From Streptomyces sp. NBC_01216 (GTDB lineage Bacteria > Actinomycetota > Actinomycetes > Streptomycetales > Streptomycetaceae): DNA of 64,000 nt. The stretch spans positions 7,006,001 through 7,070,000 of the forward strand of contig NZ_CP108677.1 in the NCBI RefSeq assembly GCF_035994945.1, read 5' to 3'. The notes under the pieces are model-generated. The model was not told the origin of the DNA. It did not search any database and worked only from the letters and a program-made list of their open reading frames with translations. Each line of letters starts with the position of its first letter. Position 1 is the first letter of the stretch. Made by a program: the position numbers and the translations under genes. This document shows positions 9,771 to 20,848 of the stretch, in pieces.

Positions 9771-9774
<4 letters not shown>

Positions 9775-10370
9775 GGCGTGAGGGTCCTCTCCAGCAGGGT
9801 GCGCAGCTCGTCGAGGAAGGCGGCTTCGCTCAGTTCGGGATCGCTCTCGTCGGTCATGGTTCGCAGCGAGAGGGTGAAGGACTGGACGACGAGCAGGAGC
9901 GACCGGGCCTGCAGGTCGGTGCGCCCACGGCGTACCGACCCGTCCTCGTGACCCTCGTCGAGTGCCCCGGCGAGGAGCCCGAGAAGGGCCTCCTGGCTCG
10001 CGCCCCTGCGGTCGAGGATGTAGGGCAGCAGGAGTTCGGGGTCGACGTCGAGGATCTTGTGGAAGAGCGGGTGGGCGCGGAAGGCCGCGGCTCCCGCCAC
10101 GAGCCCGTCGACGATCCGCGCCCGGACCGGCCGCTCCGGGTCGGCGCCGGGCATGGCGCCGGCGGCCACCGCGATCCATTCACGGGTCATCAGGTCGCCT
10201 ACGAGGCTGCGCACGTCGGGCCAGCGGCGGTAGAGCGTCATCCGGGACACGCCCGCGCGCCGGGCGACGTCGGTCAGGGTCGTGCGCCGCACGCCGACGG
10301 CGAGCACGCAGTCGCGCGCGGCGTCGAGCACGGGATCTGCGTCCGAGTGGTTGTGACGAATGGGCGTCAT
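9771..10370 (-). CDS. TetR-family regulator
   Basis: The protein has 199 residues. The HTH at about residues 28-50 (TLTDVARRAGVSRMTLYRRWPD) is typical; the rest is the helical ligand and dimer domain. ATGA coupling to glpD and a 75-bp gap to the divergent flavoprotein gene suggest it controls both directions. The region right at its start (10371-10386) contains TGTCACAGTGTAAT, which could be part of its operator. The ligand is unknown, perhaps a glycerol or lipid intermediate (inference). Confidence 0.88.
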
Positions 10371-10445
10371 CTGTCACAGTGTAATGCCAGTACGGGCCGA
10401 GCGGCAGCACCGTCCGTGAAACAAGACCGTGAGGAACTTCTCGAA

Positions 10446-12041
10446 GTGGACATGTTGTGGAGCGGCTGGGGAGACCCGGCCAAGGCAGCCCCGCTGCCCG
10501 ACGCGGTGACCGGCCTCCTGCGCGACCTGCTCGGCGTCACCCCCCGCACGAGCGGCCCCTCGACCCTCGGCGACATCGAGGCACCCGCCCCGGCACTGCC
10601 GGACGAGGCCCGCGAGGCGCTCCGTGCCGTCCTCGCAGCCGAGGACGCCCTGTGCGACGACGCGGAGACCCGCATCCGGCACACCCGCGGCAAGTCGACC
10701 CCCGACCTGCTGCGCATACGGGCCGGTGAGATCGACGACATCCCGGCCGCCGTCCTGCTCCCGGGCAGCCACGACGAGGTGCTGGCCGTCCTGCGCGTCT
10801 GCGCCGGCCACGGTCTGGCCGCCGTTCCGTTCGGCGGCGGCACGTCGGTCGTGGGCGGGCTCGCGCCCGAGACGAAGCGGCCCTTCGTCGCCCTCGACCT
10901 GCGGCGCCTCGACCAGCTGCTCGCCGTCGACGAGGTGTCCCGTACCGCCACCCTGCAGCCCGGTCTCCGCGGGCCCCGCTGCGAGGCCCTGCTCAACGAG
11001 AGGGGCTGGACGCTCGGCCACTTCCCCCAGTCCTTCGAGTGGGCGTCCGTCGGCGGCTTCGCCGCGGCCCGTTCCAGTGGGCAGGCGTCCGCCGGGTACG
11101 GCCGCTTCGACGAGATGGTCCTCGCGCTGACCCTCGCCACTCCCGAGGGGACCCTCGAGACGGGACGGGCCCCCCGCTCGGCCGCCGGCCCGGACCTGCG
11201 CCAGCTGGTCCTCGGCTCCGAGGGCGCCCTCGGGGTGATCACCGCGGTGACCGTGCGCGTCCGCCCGCTGCCGCGCGAGCGGGTCTACGAGGGCTGGCAC
11301 TTCGACTCCTTCGAGGCCGGTACCAGCGCACTGCGCCGGCTCGCGCAGGACGGCCCGCGGCCCACGGTGCTGCGGCTGTCGGACGAGACGGAGACCTTCA
11401 TCGGACTCGCGCAGCCGGACGCCATCGGCGACGCCGACACCCCACCGGCCTCGGGCTGCATGGCGATCGCCGGCTACGAGGGCACCGAGGCGGAGACGGC
11501 CGCCCGGCGGGCCGCGGCCCGCGAGGTCCTGCTCGCCTGCGGCGGCCGGTACGTCGGCGAGGAACCGGGCGACCGCTGGGAGCACGGCCGCTACGACGCG
11601 CCGTACCTGCGCGACGCGCTCCTCGACGCCGGCGCGTTCGCCGAGACGCTGGAGACGGCCGGGTTCTGGTCCACGCTCCCGGAGCTGTACACGTCGGTGC
11701 GCGACGCCCTGACGTCGGCCCTCACCGAGGCCGGCACCCCGCCGCTCGTCATGTGCCACATCTCGCACACCTACGAGAACGGTGCCTCGCTCTACTTCAC
11801 CGTCGTCTCCGCGCAGGGCGAGGACGCGGTCGCCCACTGGGAGCCGGTCAAGCGTGCCGCCAACGACGCGATCTTGGAGGCCGGCGGCACCATCAGCCAC
11901 CACCACGGCGTGGGCACCGACCACCGGGACTGGTACGCCCGCGAGATCGGCCCCCTGGGAATCCGGATGCTGCAGGCTGTCAAGGCCGAGGTCGATCCGT
12001 CCGGGGTCCTCAGCCCCGGCGTCCTCATCCCCGTCCGCTGA
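10446..12041 (+). CDS. FAD-linked oxidase, alkyl-DHAP-synthase-like
   Basis: The protein has 531 residues. The PP-loop FAD motif VPFGGGTSVVGGL is near residue 135, the second FAD block GSEGALGVITAVTVRVRPL near 258, and the C-terminal ISHHHGVGTDHRDWY near 483 carries the histidine-rich signature of alkyldihydroxyacetonephosphate synthases. That enzyme swaps the acyl chain of acyl-DHAP for a fatty alcohol to make ether lipids; bacterial homologues are usually annotated FAD-binding oxidase and some may act differently. The GTG at 10446 has GAGGA ten bases upstream; ATG 10452 is the alternative. The kinase gene follows 29 bp downstream. Confidence 0.85.
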   Translation: MDMLWSGWGDPAKAAPLPDAVTGLLRDLLGVTPRTSGPSTLGDIEAPAPALPDEAREALRAVLAAEDALCDDAETRIRHTRGKSTPDLLRIRAGEIDDIPAAVLLPGSHDEVLAVLRVCAGHGLAAVPFGGGTSVVGGLAPETKRPFVALDLRRLDQLLAVDEVSRTATLQPGLRGPRCEALLNERGWTLGHFPQSFEWASVGGFAAARSSGQASAGYGRFDEMVLALTLATPEGTLETGRAPRSAAGPDLRQLVLGSEGALGVITAVTVRVRPLPRERVYEGWHFDSFEAGTSALRRLAQDGPRPTVLRLSDETETFIGLAQPDAIGDADTPPASGCMAIAGYEGTEAETAARRAAAREVLLACGGRYVGEEPGDRWEHGRYDAPYLRDALLDAGAFAETLETAGFWSTLPELYTSVRDALTSALTEAGTPPLVMCHISHTYENGASLYFTVVSAQGEDAVAHWEPVKRAANDAILEAGGTISHHHGVGTDHRDWYAREIGPLGIRMLQAVKAEVDPSGVLSPGVLIPVR

Positions 12042-12070
12042 CCCCTTTCTGCCGTCCGGAGGCCCGATCC

Positions 12071-12952
12071 ATGCGACAGTTCACCGCCGTCGTCAATCCC
12101 ACCGCAGGGGGCTCCAGCGGGACGGCCGCCCTGCTCCCGCTGGCCCACCTGCTGCGGGAGGCGGGCGCGCGCCTCGACACCGTGTACAGCCGCAGCCTGG
12201 GCCACGCCCGCGAACTCGCCCAGCGGGCGGGGGAGCAGGGGCACGTCGTGCTCGCCGTGGGCGGTGACGGGATGGCCGGATGCGTCGGCGGAGCGCTCAG
12301 TGGCACCGGCACCCTGTTCGGCCTGGTGCCCGCGGGGCGCGGCAACGACTTCGCACGGGCCCTCGGGCTGCCGTCCGACGCCCCGCGCCTCGCCGAGCTG
12401 CTGCTCGAAGGCGAGCCGCGGGCCGTCGACACCATCGAGGTGGAATCGGCGACACACGACCGGGTCTCCGTCCTCGGCAGTGTGTACGCGGGCGTCGACG
12501 CCGTGGCCAACCGTCACGCGAACACCTCGCGTCTGCTGCGCGGCGCGGCCTCGTACTACGCGGGCGGGCTGCGGGCGGTCCTGGCCTGGAAGCCGGCCGC
12601 GTACCGGATCACCGTCGACGGGGTGCGGTACGAACGCGACGGCTACACGGTCGTCGCGGCCAACTCCGGCTTCTACGGCTTCGGACGGAACATCGCCCCG
12701 GGCGCGCTGCTCGACGACGGGCTGCTCGACGTCGTGGTGATCGGGGACGCTCCCAAGCGCCACTTCTTCGCGACGATGAACGAGCTGAAGACGGGTGCCC
12801 ACGTGAACCGGCCGCAGGTCGAGATCCTCCGCGGCCGGGAGATCCGCATCGAGGCGGACCGTCCGCTCCCGTACGGGGCGGACGGGGAGGTCGACGCGAC
12901 CGTCCCGGTGACGGTCCGGGTCCAGCCGGGGGCCCTCACCGTGCTGGCCTGA
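12071..12952 (+). CDS. Diacylglycerol kinase-like lipid kinase
   Basis: The protein has 293 residues. It has the DAGK catalytic motifs: VVNPTAGGSSG near residue 8, AVGGDGMAGCVGGAL (the GGDGT-like ATP site) near 62, and PAGRGNDFARALG near 85. DGLLDVVVIGD and GEVDATVPVTV form the C-terminal beta domain. It should phosphorylate diacylglycerol or a related lipid. It is the last gene of the presumed ether/glycerolipid transcription unit, 29 bp after the flavoprotein, and ends in strong hairpins. Confidence 0.87.
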   Translation: MRQFTAVVNPTAGGSSGTAALLPLAHLLREAGARLDTVYSRSLGHARELAQRAGEQGHVVLAVGGDGMAGCVGGALSGTGTLFGLVPAGRGNDFARALGLPSDAPRLAELLLEGEPRAVDTIEVESATHDRVSVLGSVYAGVDAVANRHANTSRLLRGAASYYAGGLRAVLAWKPAAYRITVDGVRYERDGYTVVAANSGFYGFGRNIAPGALLDDGLLDVVVIGDAPKRHFFATMNELKTGAHVNRPQVEILRGREIRIEADRPLPYGADGEVDATVPVTVRVQPGALTVLA

Positions 12953-12957
12953 CCCCC

Positions 12958-13035
12958 TTCCGGAGCCGGGCGGGCCCCACACCGCTCGGCTCCGGAAGAA
13001 GTGCCGGGGCCGGGCGGACGTCCGCCCGGCCCCGG
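12958..13035. terminator. Double hairpin, bidirectional terminator
   Basis: The first stem pairs TTCCGGAGCCG (12958-12968) with CGGCTCCGGAA (12987-12997). The second is a perfect 16-bp-arm palindrome at 13004-13035 centred on GGACGTCC. They sit between the lipid kinase gene (+) and nuoN (-), which converge. Confidence 0.75.
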
Positions 13036-13039
13036 GTAC

Positions 13040-14463
13040 TCACGCCGCGGGTGAGACGGTGAGGACGGCCAGCACGGGTCCGGCCGCCAGGCCGAGTGCG
13101 AGGGAGGCCGCCGCGGCGCCGTGGGCGAGGCAACGGGCTCCGCGCTCCCCATCCGTGAGTGCCGCGTCGCCGCCCCGGGACAGGGCGGGCACGATCCAGC
13201 GCAGGTAGTAGAAGAGCGAGGCGACGGTGTTCACCGCAGCGAGGACGGCCAGCCAGGCGTAGCCACCGTCGAAGGCGGCGGCGAAGCTCTCCAGTTTGCC
13301 GACGAAGACGGCGGTCGGCGGGGTGCCCACCAGGCCGAGGAGGCACACGACGAGGCTGGCGGCGAGCAGCGGCCGACGACGGGCCAGGCCGCGGTAGTCG
13401 GCGAGCGCGGTCGCCCGCGGCAGGGCGCAGACCACGGCGAAGGCGCCCAGGTTGGTCACGGCGTACGCGGCCAGGTAGAAGAGCAGGGCGGGCCGGGCCA
13501 GCTCCGAGCGCCCGGCGACGACGACGGGCATCAGCAGGTATCCGGCCTGACTGACCGTCGAGTAGGCGAGCAGCCGTTTCGCCTCCGTCTGGAAGAAGGC
13601 GCCCAGATTCCCCAGCGTCATCGACGCGGAGGCGATCACGGCGACGAGCGGTGCCCACGGCACGGCGTCGTCCGTGAGGACCGCCTCGCCCAGCCGCAGC
13701 AGGGCGGCCAGCGCGCCGACCTTCGGAAGGGTGCTCAGGAACGCGGACACCGGAGAGGTGCTGCCCTGGATCACGTCCGGCACCCAGAAGTGCGCCGGCA
13801 CGGCGCCCGCCTTGAACATCATGCCCGCGAGCAGTCCGAGCGCGCCGACGGCCACGAGGGCCCGTGGCGCCTCGGGCAGGGCGATGCCCAGCGGAGGGTA
13901 GCCGGTGGCCCGTCCGGAGGCGTACAACAGGGTGATTCCGGCCAGCATCAGGACGCCGAGGAGTGCGCCGACCACGTAGTACTTCAGCGCCGCCTCGGTC
14001 CCCGGCCCGTCCTTGCGGAAGCCGGCGAGCGTGTACGCGGGGATGCTCGCGAGCAGGTATCCCGCGGCGAGCAGCAACAGGTCCTGCGCGCCCGCCATGA
14101 CGAGGACGCCGAGGCAGGAGAGCTGGAGCAGGACGTAGGTCTCGCTCTCCCGCGCGTGCCGGTGGAACGGCCCCGCGAAGAGGGCCAGCACGAGGAGGAG
14201 GCCGCCCAGGACGACGGCCCGCGCCGTGCCGGTGACCGGGTCGACGGTGAACGCCTCGCCGAACGCAGTCCGTTCGGGTCCGGCGGCGGCGACGGACGCC
14301 GAGACGATGCCCGCGCATGCCGCGGCCGCGGCCAGCAGCCCCACCAGCCACTGCCGGCCCCGCGGCAGCCAGGCTCCGAGGAGCAGGCCGGCGACGGCCG
14401 AGGCGGCGAGCAGCACCTCCGGCAGGAGAGCCTGCGGATCGGCGTTCATGTCGTTCATGGTGT

Positions 14464-14467
<4 letters not shown>
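13040..14467 (-). CDS. nuoN: NADH-quinone oxidoreductase subunit N (reduced operon copy)
   Basis: The protein has 475 residues and about 14 membrane spans, in the antiporter-like family of NuoL/M/N. AGFRKDGPGTEAALKYYVVG near residue 155 and MFKAGAVPAHFWVPDVIQG near 225 hold the conserved Glu/Lys of the proton channel, followed by KRLLAYSTVSQAGY. It is the last gene of the operon; its ATG overlaps the nuoM stop (ATGA). In full complex I it forms the antiporter subunit nearest the quinone site. Here the peripheral arm genes are not nearby. Confidence 0.92.
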
Positions 14468-15969
<1,502 letters not shown>

Positions 15970-15972
15970 GGG

Positions 15973-17832
15973 TTACCTCACGAGGACGAGCACGACGGCG
16001 AGGACGGTGAAGGCGGCGACCGCCTGGGCGAGGTACTGGTGCAGGAGGCCGGTCTGTGGCCTCCGGGCCCAGCCGCCGAGCCCTCTGGCCCCGGAGGCGA
16101 CTTGCTCGGCCGCCCTGTCGTAGGCCCGCTCGAGTACGCGGTCGGTCCAGCGGGCACCCGCGAGCGTGGCCCGGGCCGAGGCGTCGACGGCCCGGTCCAC
16201 GACGCGGTCGTCGAACGCCGCGGCGGCGTGCGAGACACGCAGCACGGGGGAGACGAGAAGGACGTGGGCGGCGTGTTCGAGACCGAGCCACCGCGCGCAC
16301 GCGGACGCCGCCCAGCCGGGCAGCGGGACCGGCCGGACCCCGCGGACCCAGACGACGACCGCCGACGACAGCGCGAGCGCGGCGGAAAGGGCGAACTCCC
16401 AGACGTGGGGACCCCGCTGGTCCGAGGCGGCGAGATACCGGTCGAGCGCGTCCCGCAGCGGCGGGAACGCGACGGGGGTGAGGGCGAGGCATGCCAGGGC
16501 GGGCACAGCCAGCGGCGCGATCACCCCGCGGGGGACGCGGGACCGTCCCGTCGTCCGCGGGGGGGCGGGACGCCACACGAACCACAGGATCTTGACGCTG
16601 TAGACGGCGGAGACCACCGCCCCGGCGAGTCCGGTCATGTACAGCCACGTGTCGTCCCCCAGAGCTCCGGCGAGCAGCACGTCCTTCGCCGCCCACAGGG
16701 CCAGCGGAGGGATCCCGGCGAGCGACAGGGCGCCGACGGTGCAGAGCGTCCCGAGTACCCGGGACGACCGGGCCGCGCCGCGCAGTTCGGGGAGCTGCTG
16801 GGTGCCCCAGGACGCCAGCCAGGCGCCGGCCACCAGGAAGAGCAGGCTCTTCGCGGCGGCGTGGGCCATCAGCTGTAGCGTCGCCCCGGTCGTCGCCCCG
16901 GCCCCGGCGGCCAGCACGATGAACCCGATCTGCGCGCAGGTGGAGGCGGCGAGCAACTGTTTCAGGTCGCTCTGCGCGACAGCGACGAGTCCGAGCAGGA
17001 CCGCTCCGGCGGCTCCTGTCCAGGCGGTCGCCGCCGCGCCCCACCCCGAGGCGTCGAGCAGCGGTCCGACCCGCACGAGCAGATACGCCCCCGCCACCAC
17101 CATGGCGGCCGAGTGAAGGAGCGCTGACACGGGGCTGGGGCCTTGCATGGCGCGCGACAGCCAGAAACTGAAGGGGAGCTGTGCGGACTTTCCGAGGGCG
17201 GCGACGAGGAGGCCCGCCGTGACGAACGACAGCCACGGCTCGTCGGCGTCGGCCAGCCCGGACAGGGTGAGCGGGCCGGGCCGGGCCGCGAGGGCGGCGC
17301 CGGCCGCCAGGTAGAGTCCGAGATCGGCCGCGCGGGTGGTGAGGAAGGCGGTCTCGGCCGCGGCCGTACGGACGGGCTCCCGCCACCAGTAGCCGATCAG
17401 GGCCCACGAGGTGGCGCCCATCAGCTCCCAGCCCAGCAGCAGTGTCGGAAGGGTGGCGGCGGTGACCGTGACGAGCATGCCGCCCACGAAGAGGAGCATC
17501 AGTCCGAAGAAGCGGGACCGGGCCTCCTCCGGGCCGAACTCGGCCGCCGCGAAGAGCAGCACGACCAGGGCGACCGCGGTGACGGTGACCACGAGGACCC
17601 CGGACAGTCCGTCCACGGCGAGCCGGACGGGTAGGCCGTTCAGGAAAGGCGCCTCGACGGCCGGCCGGCGCGTCGCGGCGTCCGCCGCCAGCGCGACCGC
17701 CGGGCCGAGAGCCGCCGTCACGGCCCCGACGGCCGTGCCGGCGGCCCAGCGGTCCGTCCGGACTCCGGCCAGCGCGAGCAGGGTTCCGGATACGAGGGGC
17801 AGGAGCACCAGTGACCACAGCAGCGGGCTCAC
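15973..17832 (-). CDS. nuoL: NADH-quinone oxidoreductase subunit L
   Basis: The protein has 619 residues. It has the antiporter core (GWELMGATSWALIGYWW, GKSAQLPFSFWLSRAMQGPSPVSALLHSA near residue 225, SDLKQLLAASTCAQIGF) and a C-terminal lateral helix region ending VFTVLAVVLVLVR. Family members are normally 600-650 residues, so it is full length. The sequence is a divergent branch of NuoL. Its ATG overlaps the nuoK stop. Confidence 0.92.
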   Translation of the reverse strand: MSPLLWSLVLLPLVSGTLLALAGVRTDRWAAGTAVGAVTAALGPAVALAADAATRRPAVEAPFLNGLPVRLAVDGLSGVLVVTVTAVALVVLLFAAAEFGPEEARSRFFGLMLLFVGGMLVTVTAATLPTLLLGWELMGATSWALIGYWWREPVRTAAAETAFLTTRAADLGLYLAAGAALAARPGPLTLSGLADADEPWLSFVTAGLLVAALGKSAQLPFSFWLSRAMQGPSPVSALLHSAAMVVAGAYLLVRVGPLLDASGWGAAATAWTGAAGAVLLGLVAVAQSDLKQLLAASTCAQIGFIVLAAGAGATTGATLQLMAHAAAKSLLFLVAGAWLASWGTQQLPELRGAARSSRVLGTLCTVGALSLAGIPPLALWAAKDVLLAGALGDDTWLYMTGLAGAVVSAVYSVKILWFVWRPAPPRTTGRSRVPRGVIAPLAVPALACLALTPVAFPPLRDALDRYLAASDQRGPHVWEFALSAALALSSAVVVWVRGVRPVPLPGWAASACARWLGLEHAAHVLLVSPVLRVSHAAAAFDDRVVDRAVDASARATLAGARWTDRVLERAYDRAAEQVASGARGLGGWARRPQTGLLHQYLAQAVAAFTVLAVVLVLVR

Positions 17833-18134
17833 TCTCTCAACTCCGCGGCCATATCGGTCATGTCCACCTCGCGGGACCGGAACAGCGCGGTGACGACCGC
17901 GAAACCGATGGCCATCTCCAGGGCCATGGCGGTGATGGCGACGACGATCAGGACCTGGCCGTCGGCCGTGGCGGGAGCGATGTGGTGCCAGGCGGCGCCC
18001 GCCGCCAGGATCACCCCGCCGAGCATCAGCTCCAGGCCCATCATCAGCATGACGACCGACTGCTGGGTCAGCGCCCCGAACAGACCGGTGCAGAACAGCG
18101 CGGCGGCCAGGACCAGGAACAGCTCCAGGTTCAC
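17829..18134 (-). CDS. nuoK: NADH-quinone oxidoreductase subunit K
   Basis: The protein has 101 residues and three spans, the standard size for NuoK. FCTGLFGALTQQSVVMLMMGLELMLGG holds the buried Glu, and VVAITAMALEMAIGFAVVTAL the second one. The GTG at 18134 overlaps the nuoJ stop (GTGA). It links quinone chemistry to the proton channels in complex I. Confidence 0.92.
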   Translation of the reverse strand: MNLELFLVLAAALFCTGLFGALTQQSVVMLMMGLELMLGGVILAAGAAWHHIAPATADGQVLIVVAITAMALEMAIGFAVVTALFRSREVDMTDMAAELRE

Positions 18135-18691
18135 CGGCCGACCCCGCCCCGGACCGGGTCGTCGGGCCGCGTGGCCCGGAGGTCGTCCCCGTAGCGGTCG
18201 TAACGTCCGCGCCGGGTGGCCAGGACGACGCTCGACACGATTGTCGCGAACAGCGCCATGCCGAGCGTCGTCATGGTCAGCATGTGGGGCCCCATCAAGG
18301 AGAGGCCCAGGTCCGCGGTCGGATCCGGGGGTGCCGTGCCGCGTCGGGGCGGCCAGGGCACGAGGAGGACGCCGGTGACGAGCAGCGCGAACACCACGGC
18401 GCAGAGGAAGCCCGCGCCCCGGGTGTTGTGCGTCATCGTCATGGGCATGAGCCCCGCCGGGTTCATCATGAACATGATCATGAAGACGGCCATGATGGCC
18501 ATCTCGATCGTCATCATCAGGACGGTCACGATCCCCAGGTAGTCCAGACCGAGCACGATCAGTTCCCCGCCCACGCACAGCAGCGAGGTCAGCAGCGAGA
18601 ACGTGGCGCGCGCCATCGAGTCGAAACGGAAGACCAGTACCCCGCTCGTCACGGCGAGCACTCCCAGTACCCAGAACGCGACCACGCTCAC
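18131..18691 (-). CDS. nuoJ: NADH-quinone oxidoreductase subunit J
   Basis: The protein has 186 residues and five spans. LLTSLLCVGGELIVLGLDYLGIVTVLMMTIEMAIMAVFMIMFM includes the conserved third helix, though the usual Tyr-Val-Gly-Ala order is altered. The GTG at 18691 overlaps the nuoH stop. The soluble C-terminal tail after residue 165 is short and charged. Confidence 0.88.
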   Translation of the reverse strand: MSVVAFWVLGVLAVTSGVLVFRFDSMARATFSLLTSLLCVGGELIVLGLDYLGIVTVLMMTIEMAIMAVFMIMFMMNPAGLMPMTMTHNTRGAGFLCAVVFALLVTGVLLVPWPPRRGTAPPDPTADLGLSLMGPHMLTMTTLGMALFATIVSSVVLATRRGRYDRYGDDLRATRPDDPVRGGVGR

Positions 18692-19575
18692 CGGCCCAGC
18701 ACCACCAGCGCCACCACCAGAGCCTGCGCCACCGCCAGCGGTGTCAGCACCACCCAGGCCACCTCCACGTACCGCTCCGTTCGGACGGTCGGCATCCGGC
18801 GCCGCACCCACAGCAGGAAGGCGAGCACGGCCGCCGTCTTGATCCCCGTCCACGCCCAGCCCGGCAGCAGCGGCCCGTTCCCGCCGCCCAGGAACAGCGG
18901 TACGGCGAAGGCCGCGGACACGACGAACAGCAGCCATCGCCCGCCCAGGAACAACAGCCGCTCCACCCCGCACAGCTCGACGGCCGCCCCGCCTGCCGTG
19001 TCCGTCCCCACCGGCTGGTCGAAGGGACCCCAGAACGCCATGGCGAGCGCGCTCGACAGATAGATCCCGAACGCCACCGGCATCCACAGCGCGAACCACA
19101 CCCCGTCCTGCGCCTCCACCACCGCTCCCACCCGCAGGGACTCGCCGCCCAGCGCCGCCGTGGTGATCGCCAGCATGTGCGGGAGCTCGTAGGCGAGGCC
19201 CTGCGCGAGGAACCGGTACCCGCCGATCAGCGACAGCGTCGAGTTCGGGCCCCACCCCGTCAGCCACACGGCCGCCCAGGCCAGCGCCTCCATCGCGTTG
19301 AACCACACGATGCCGTCGGGCAGATCGCCGACCGCGCGGAAACCCAGAGGCACGACTGCGGCGGCGAGGACGGCGGCGACCGGCAGCAGTCCCGTTCCCA
19401 GTCTGACGAGCGGCACGTCCGACGCACGCACCATCCGCCGCTGCTGCACGAGCAGTGCCAGCGCGCGCCGGCCGCTTCCCGACGGCCCGGCGTCCACCGC
19501 GGCCACGGCCCACACGAGGACCGCAAGCCCGGCCGGGACGACGAGGACCACCCACAGCGGAGCGTCGTCAGCCAT
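18688..19575 (-). CDS. nuoH: NADH-quinone oxidoreductase subunit H, short form
   Basis: The protein has 295 residues, shorter than typical NuoH (325-450). It keeps the GWGPNSTLSLIGGYRFLAQGLAYELPHML block near residue 105 that lines the quinone entry, and the later AFWGPFDQPVGTDT and RWLLFVVSAAFAVPLFLGG. The N-terminal sequence is reduced. It overlaps the unusual gene upstream by 8 bases and nuoJ by 4. It should form the membrane part that contacts the quinone module, but no standard NuoB, C, D or I gene is present here. Confidence 0.87.
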   Translation of the reverse strand: MADDAPLWVVLVVPAGLAVLVWAVAAVDAGPSGSGRRALALLVQQRRMVRASDVPLVRLGTGLLPVAAVLAAAVVPLGFRAVGDLPDGIVWFNAMEALAWAAVWLTGWGPNSTLSLIGGYRFLAQGLAYELPHMLAITTAALGGESLRVGAVVEAQDGVWFALWMPVAFGIYLSSALAMAFWGPFDQPVGTDTAGGAAVELCGVERLLFLGGRWLLFVVSAAFAVPLFLGGGNGPLLPGWAWTGIKTAAVLAFLLWVRRRMPTVRTERYVEVAWVVLTPLAVAQALVVALVVLGR

Positions 19576-20848
19576 GCGCGCGACCCCCCGGGACGTCGGG
19601 CGCGGGCGGTTCGTCGAGATCGGGATCGACGCTCGCCACGATCAGCCGCGCGCAGGCGAACTCGGTGCCCCGCAACAGTCCGGGAAGCGCGTCCAGCGGC
19701 GTCCCGGACGCCCGGCCCCGCGGGTCGACGGGACCCCGTGGTCCGACCGGCGCCAGGCCGGAGAGCGGATCGCGGCTCCCGAGGTCCGCGAGGCCGCGCT
19801 CGACCGCGTCCAGCCAGAGGATCAGCCTCCGGTGCGCGTCCACCCCGCCCGGCTCCTCCCACGACGCGCCGACACCCGCGGTCAGCCACCGCAGCGTCCA
19901 CGATCCGCGCAGCCGGCGTGCCAAGGGCGTGACACGACCGCGGAGTTCGTCCTCGCCCGCCCCGGCCAGCGCGCGATCGCGGGCCGTGCGGGCCCGGACC
20001 GCAGCGGTGCGCCAGCCGGCCACCCCGAGGAACCGGCCGAGACTGTCGAGATGCGCCGCGCACGTCCGCCGGGCGGCCTCGCCGACCGTCACCGGCTCAC
20101 CCGCCAGGGCGCGGAGCCACGGCTCGTTCCAGAACGCGGGGCGTGCCGGAGAGGCCCCCGGGACGGTGTCGACCTCGGCCCCGCGCACCACATCACCCTG
20201 GAGCTCCAGGTACACCACCAGGCCCGCCGGCCATTCGGTCAGCGCCGGGCCGAGCGGTACGTGCAGCAGATCGAGCCGCAGTCCGTCGCGGTCGTCGCCC
20301 CGCTCGGCCAGGGGAAGACCGGCGACGCCCCCCATGGCGTGCGCGTGCCCCCCGGGGCCCGCGTCACCTGACCCCACCGACCGGTGCCCGCCTTGACGGT
20401 GGTCGGGGGGACCGCCGTGACCGCCGTCCGGGCCGTGCGCGTCGTCGCGACCGGGCCCGTCGTGGGGGCCGTGTCCGACCTCCCGGTCGGGGCGCCGCCC
20501 GGTCCGGCCGCCCCGGCCTCCGGAGCTCTGCCCGGCGGCGGCGAGGAGCAGCGCGTGCCCACGGTCCAGCGCGGCTCCCGCCCCCTCGGCCTCGGTGATC
20601 GTCACCCGGGCCTTCGGCCCCGGTACGGCCCGCCACACGCGTTCCGCCCAGTCCTCCCCGCCCAGCCGGCGCGGGGTACCGGCGAACACCAGGAGATTCG
20701 CCGAGGCCGGTGCGTCCGCCCGGGACCAGCCCCTGCGGCCGATCTCGGCCTCCACGGCCAGCCGCTCGCGAGTGGCCCCCGGACTCGCCGTCAGGAGCAC
20801 TGCGGGCCGGGCCAGCGCGGCCCTCGCGACCCGTGCCCTCAGGTCCAC
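19568..20848 (-). CDS. Complex I-associated NuoD-like protein with His-rich linker
   Basis: The protein has 426 residues. The C-terminal half has NuoD-like stretches: LRLDLLHVPLGPALTEWPAG, VYLELQGDVVRGAEVDTV, then CAAHLDSLGRFLGVAGWR. The first 110 residues (SANLLVFAGTP, VWRAVPGPKARVTI) weakly recall NuoB but have no cysteines for a cluster. Between them lies a 60-residue linker rich in His, Gly and Asp (about residues 125-185). The GTG at 20848 overlaps nuoA by 10 bases. Position between nuoA and nuoH, where nuoBCD normally sit, suggests it caps the membrane arm in place of the quinone module. I know similar genes in Streptomyces second nuo operons; their function is not known to me. Confidence 0.75.
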   Translation of the reverse strand: MDLRARVARAALARPAVLLTASPGATRERLAVEAEIGRRGWSRADAPASANLLVFAGTPRRLGGEDWAERVWRAVPGPKARVTITEAEGAGAALDRGHALLLAAAGQSSGGRGGRTGRRPDREVGHGPHDGPGRDDAHGPDGGHGGPPDHRQGGHRSVGSGDAGPGGHAHAMGGVAGLPLAERGDDRDGLRLDLLHVPLGPALTEWPAGLVVYLELQGDVVRGAEVDTVPGASPARPAFWNEPWLRALAGEPVTVGEAARRTCAAHLDSLGRFLGVAGWRTAAVRARTARDRALAGAGEDELRGRVTPLARRLRGSWTLRWLTAGVGASWEEPGGVDAHRRLILWLDAVERGLADLGSRDPLSGLAPVGPRGPVDPRGRASGTPLDALPGLLRGTEFACARLIVASVDPDLDEPPAPDVPGGRAHG

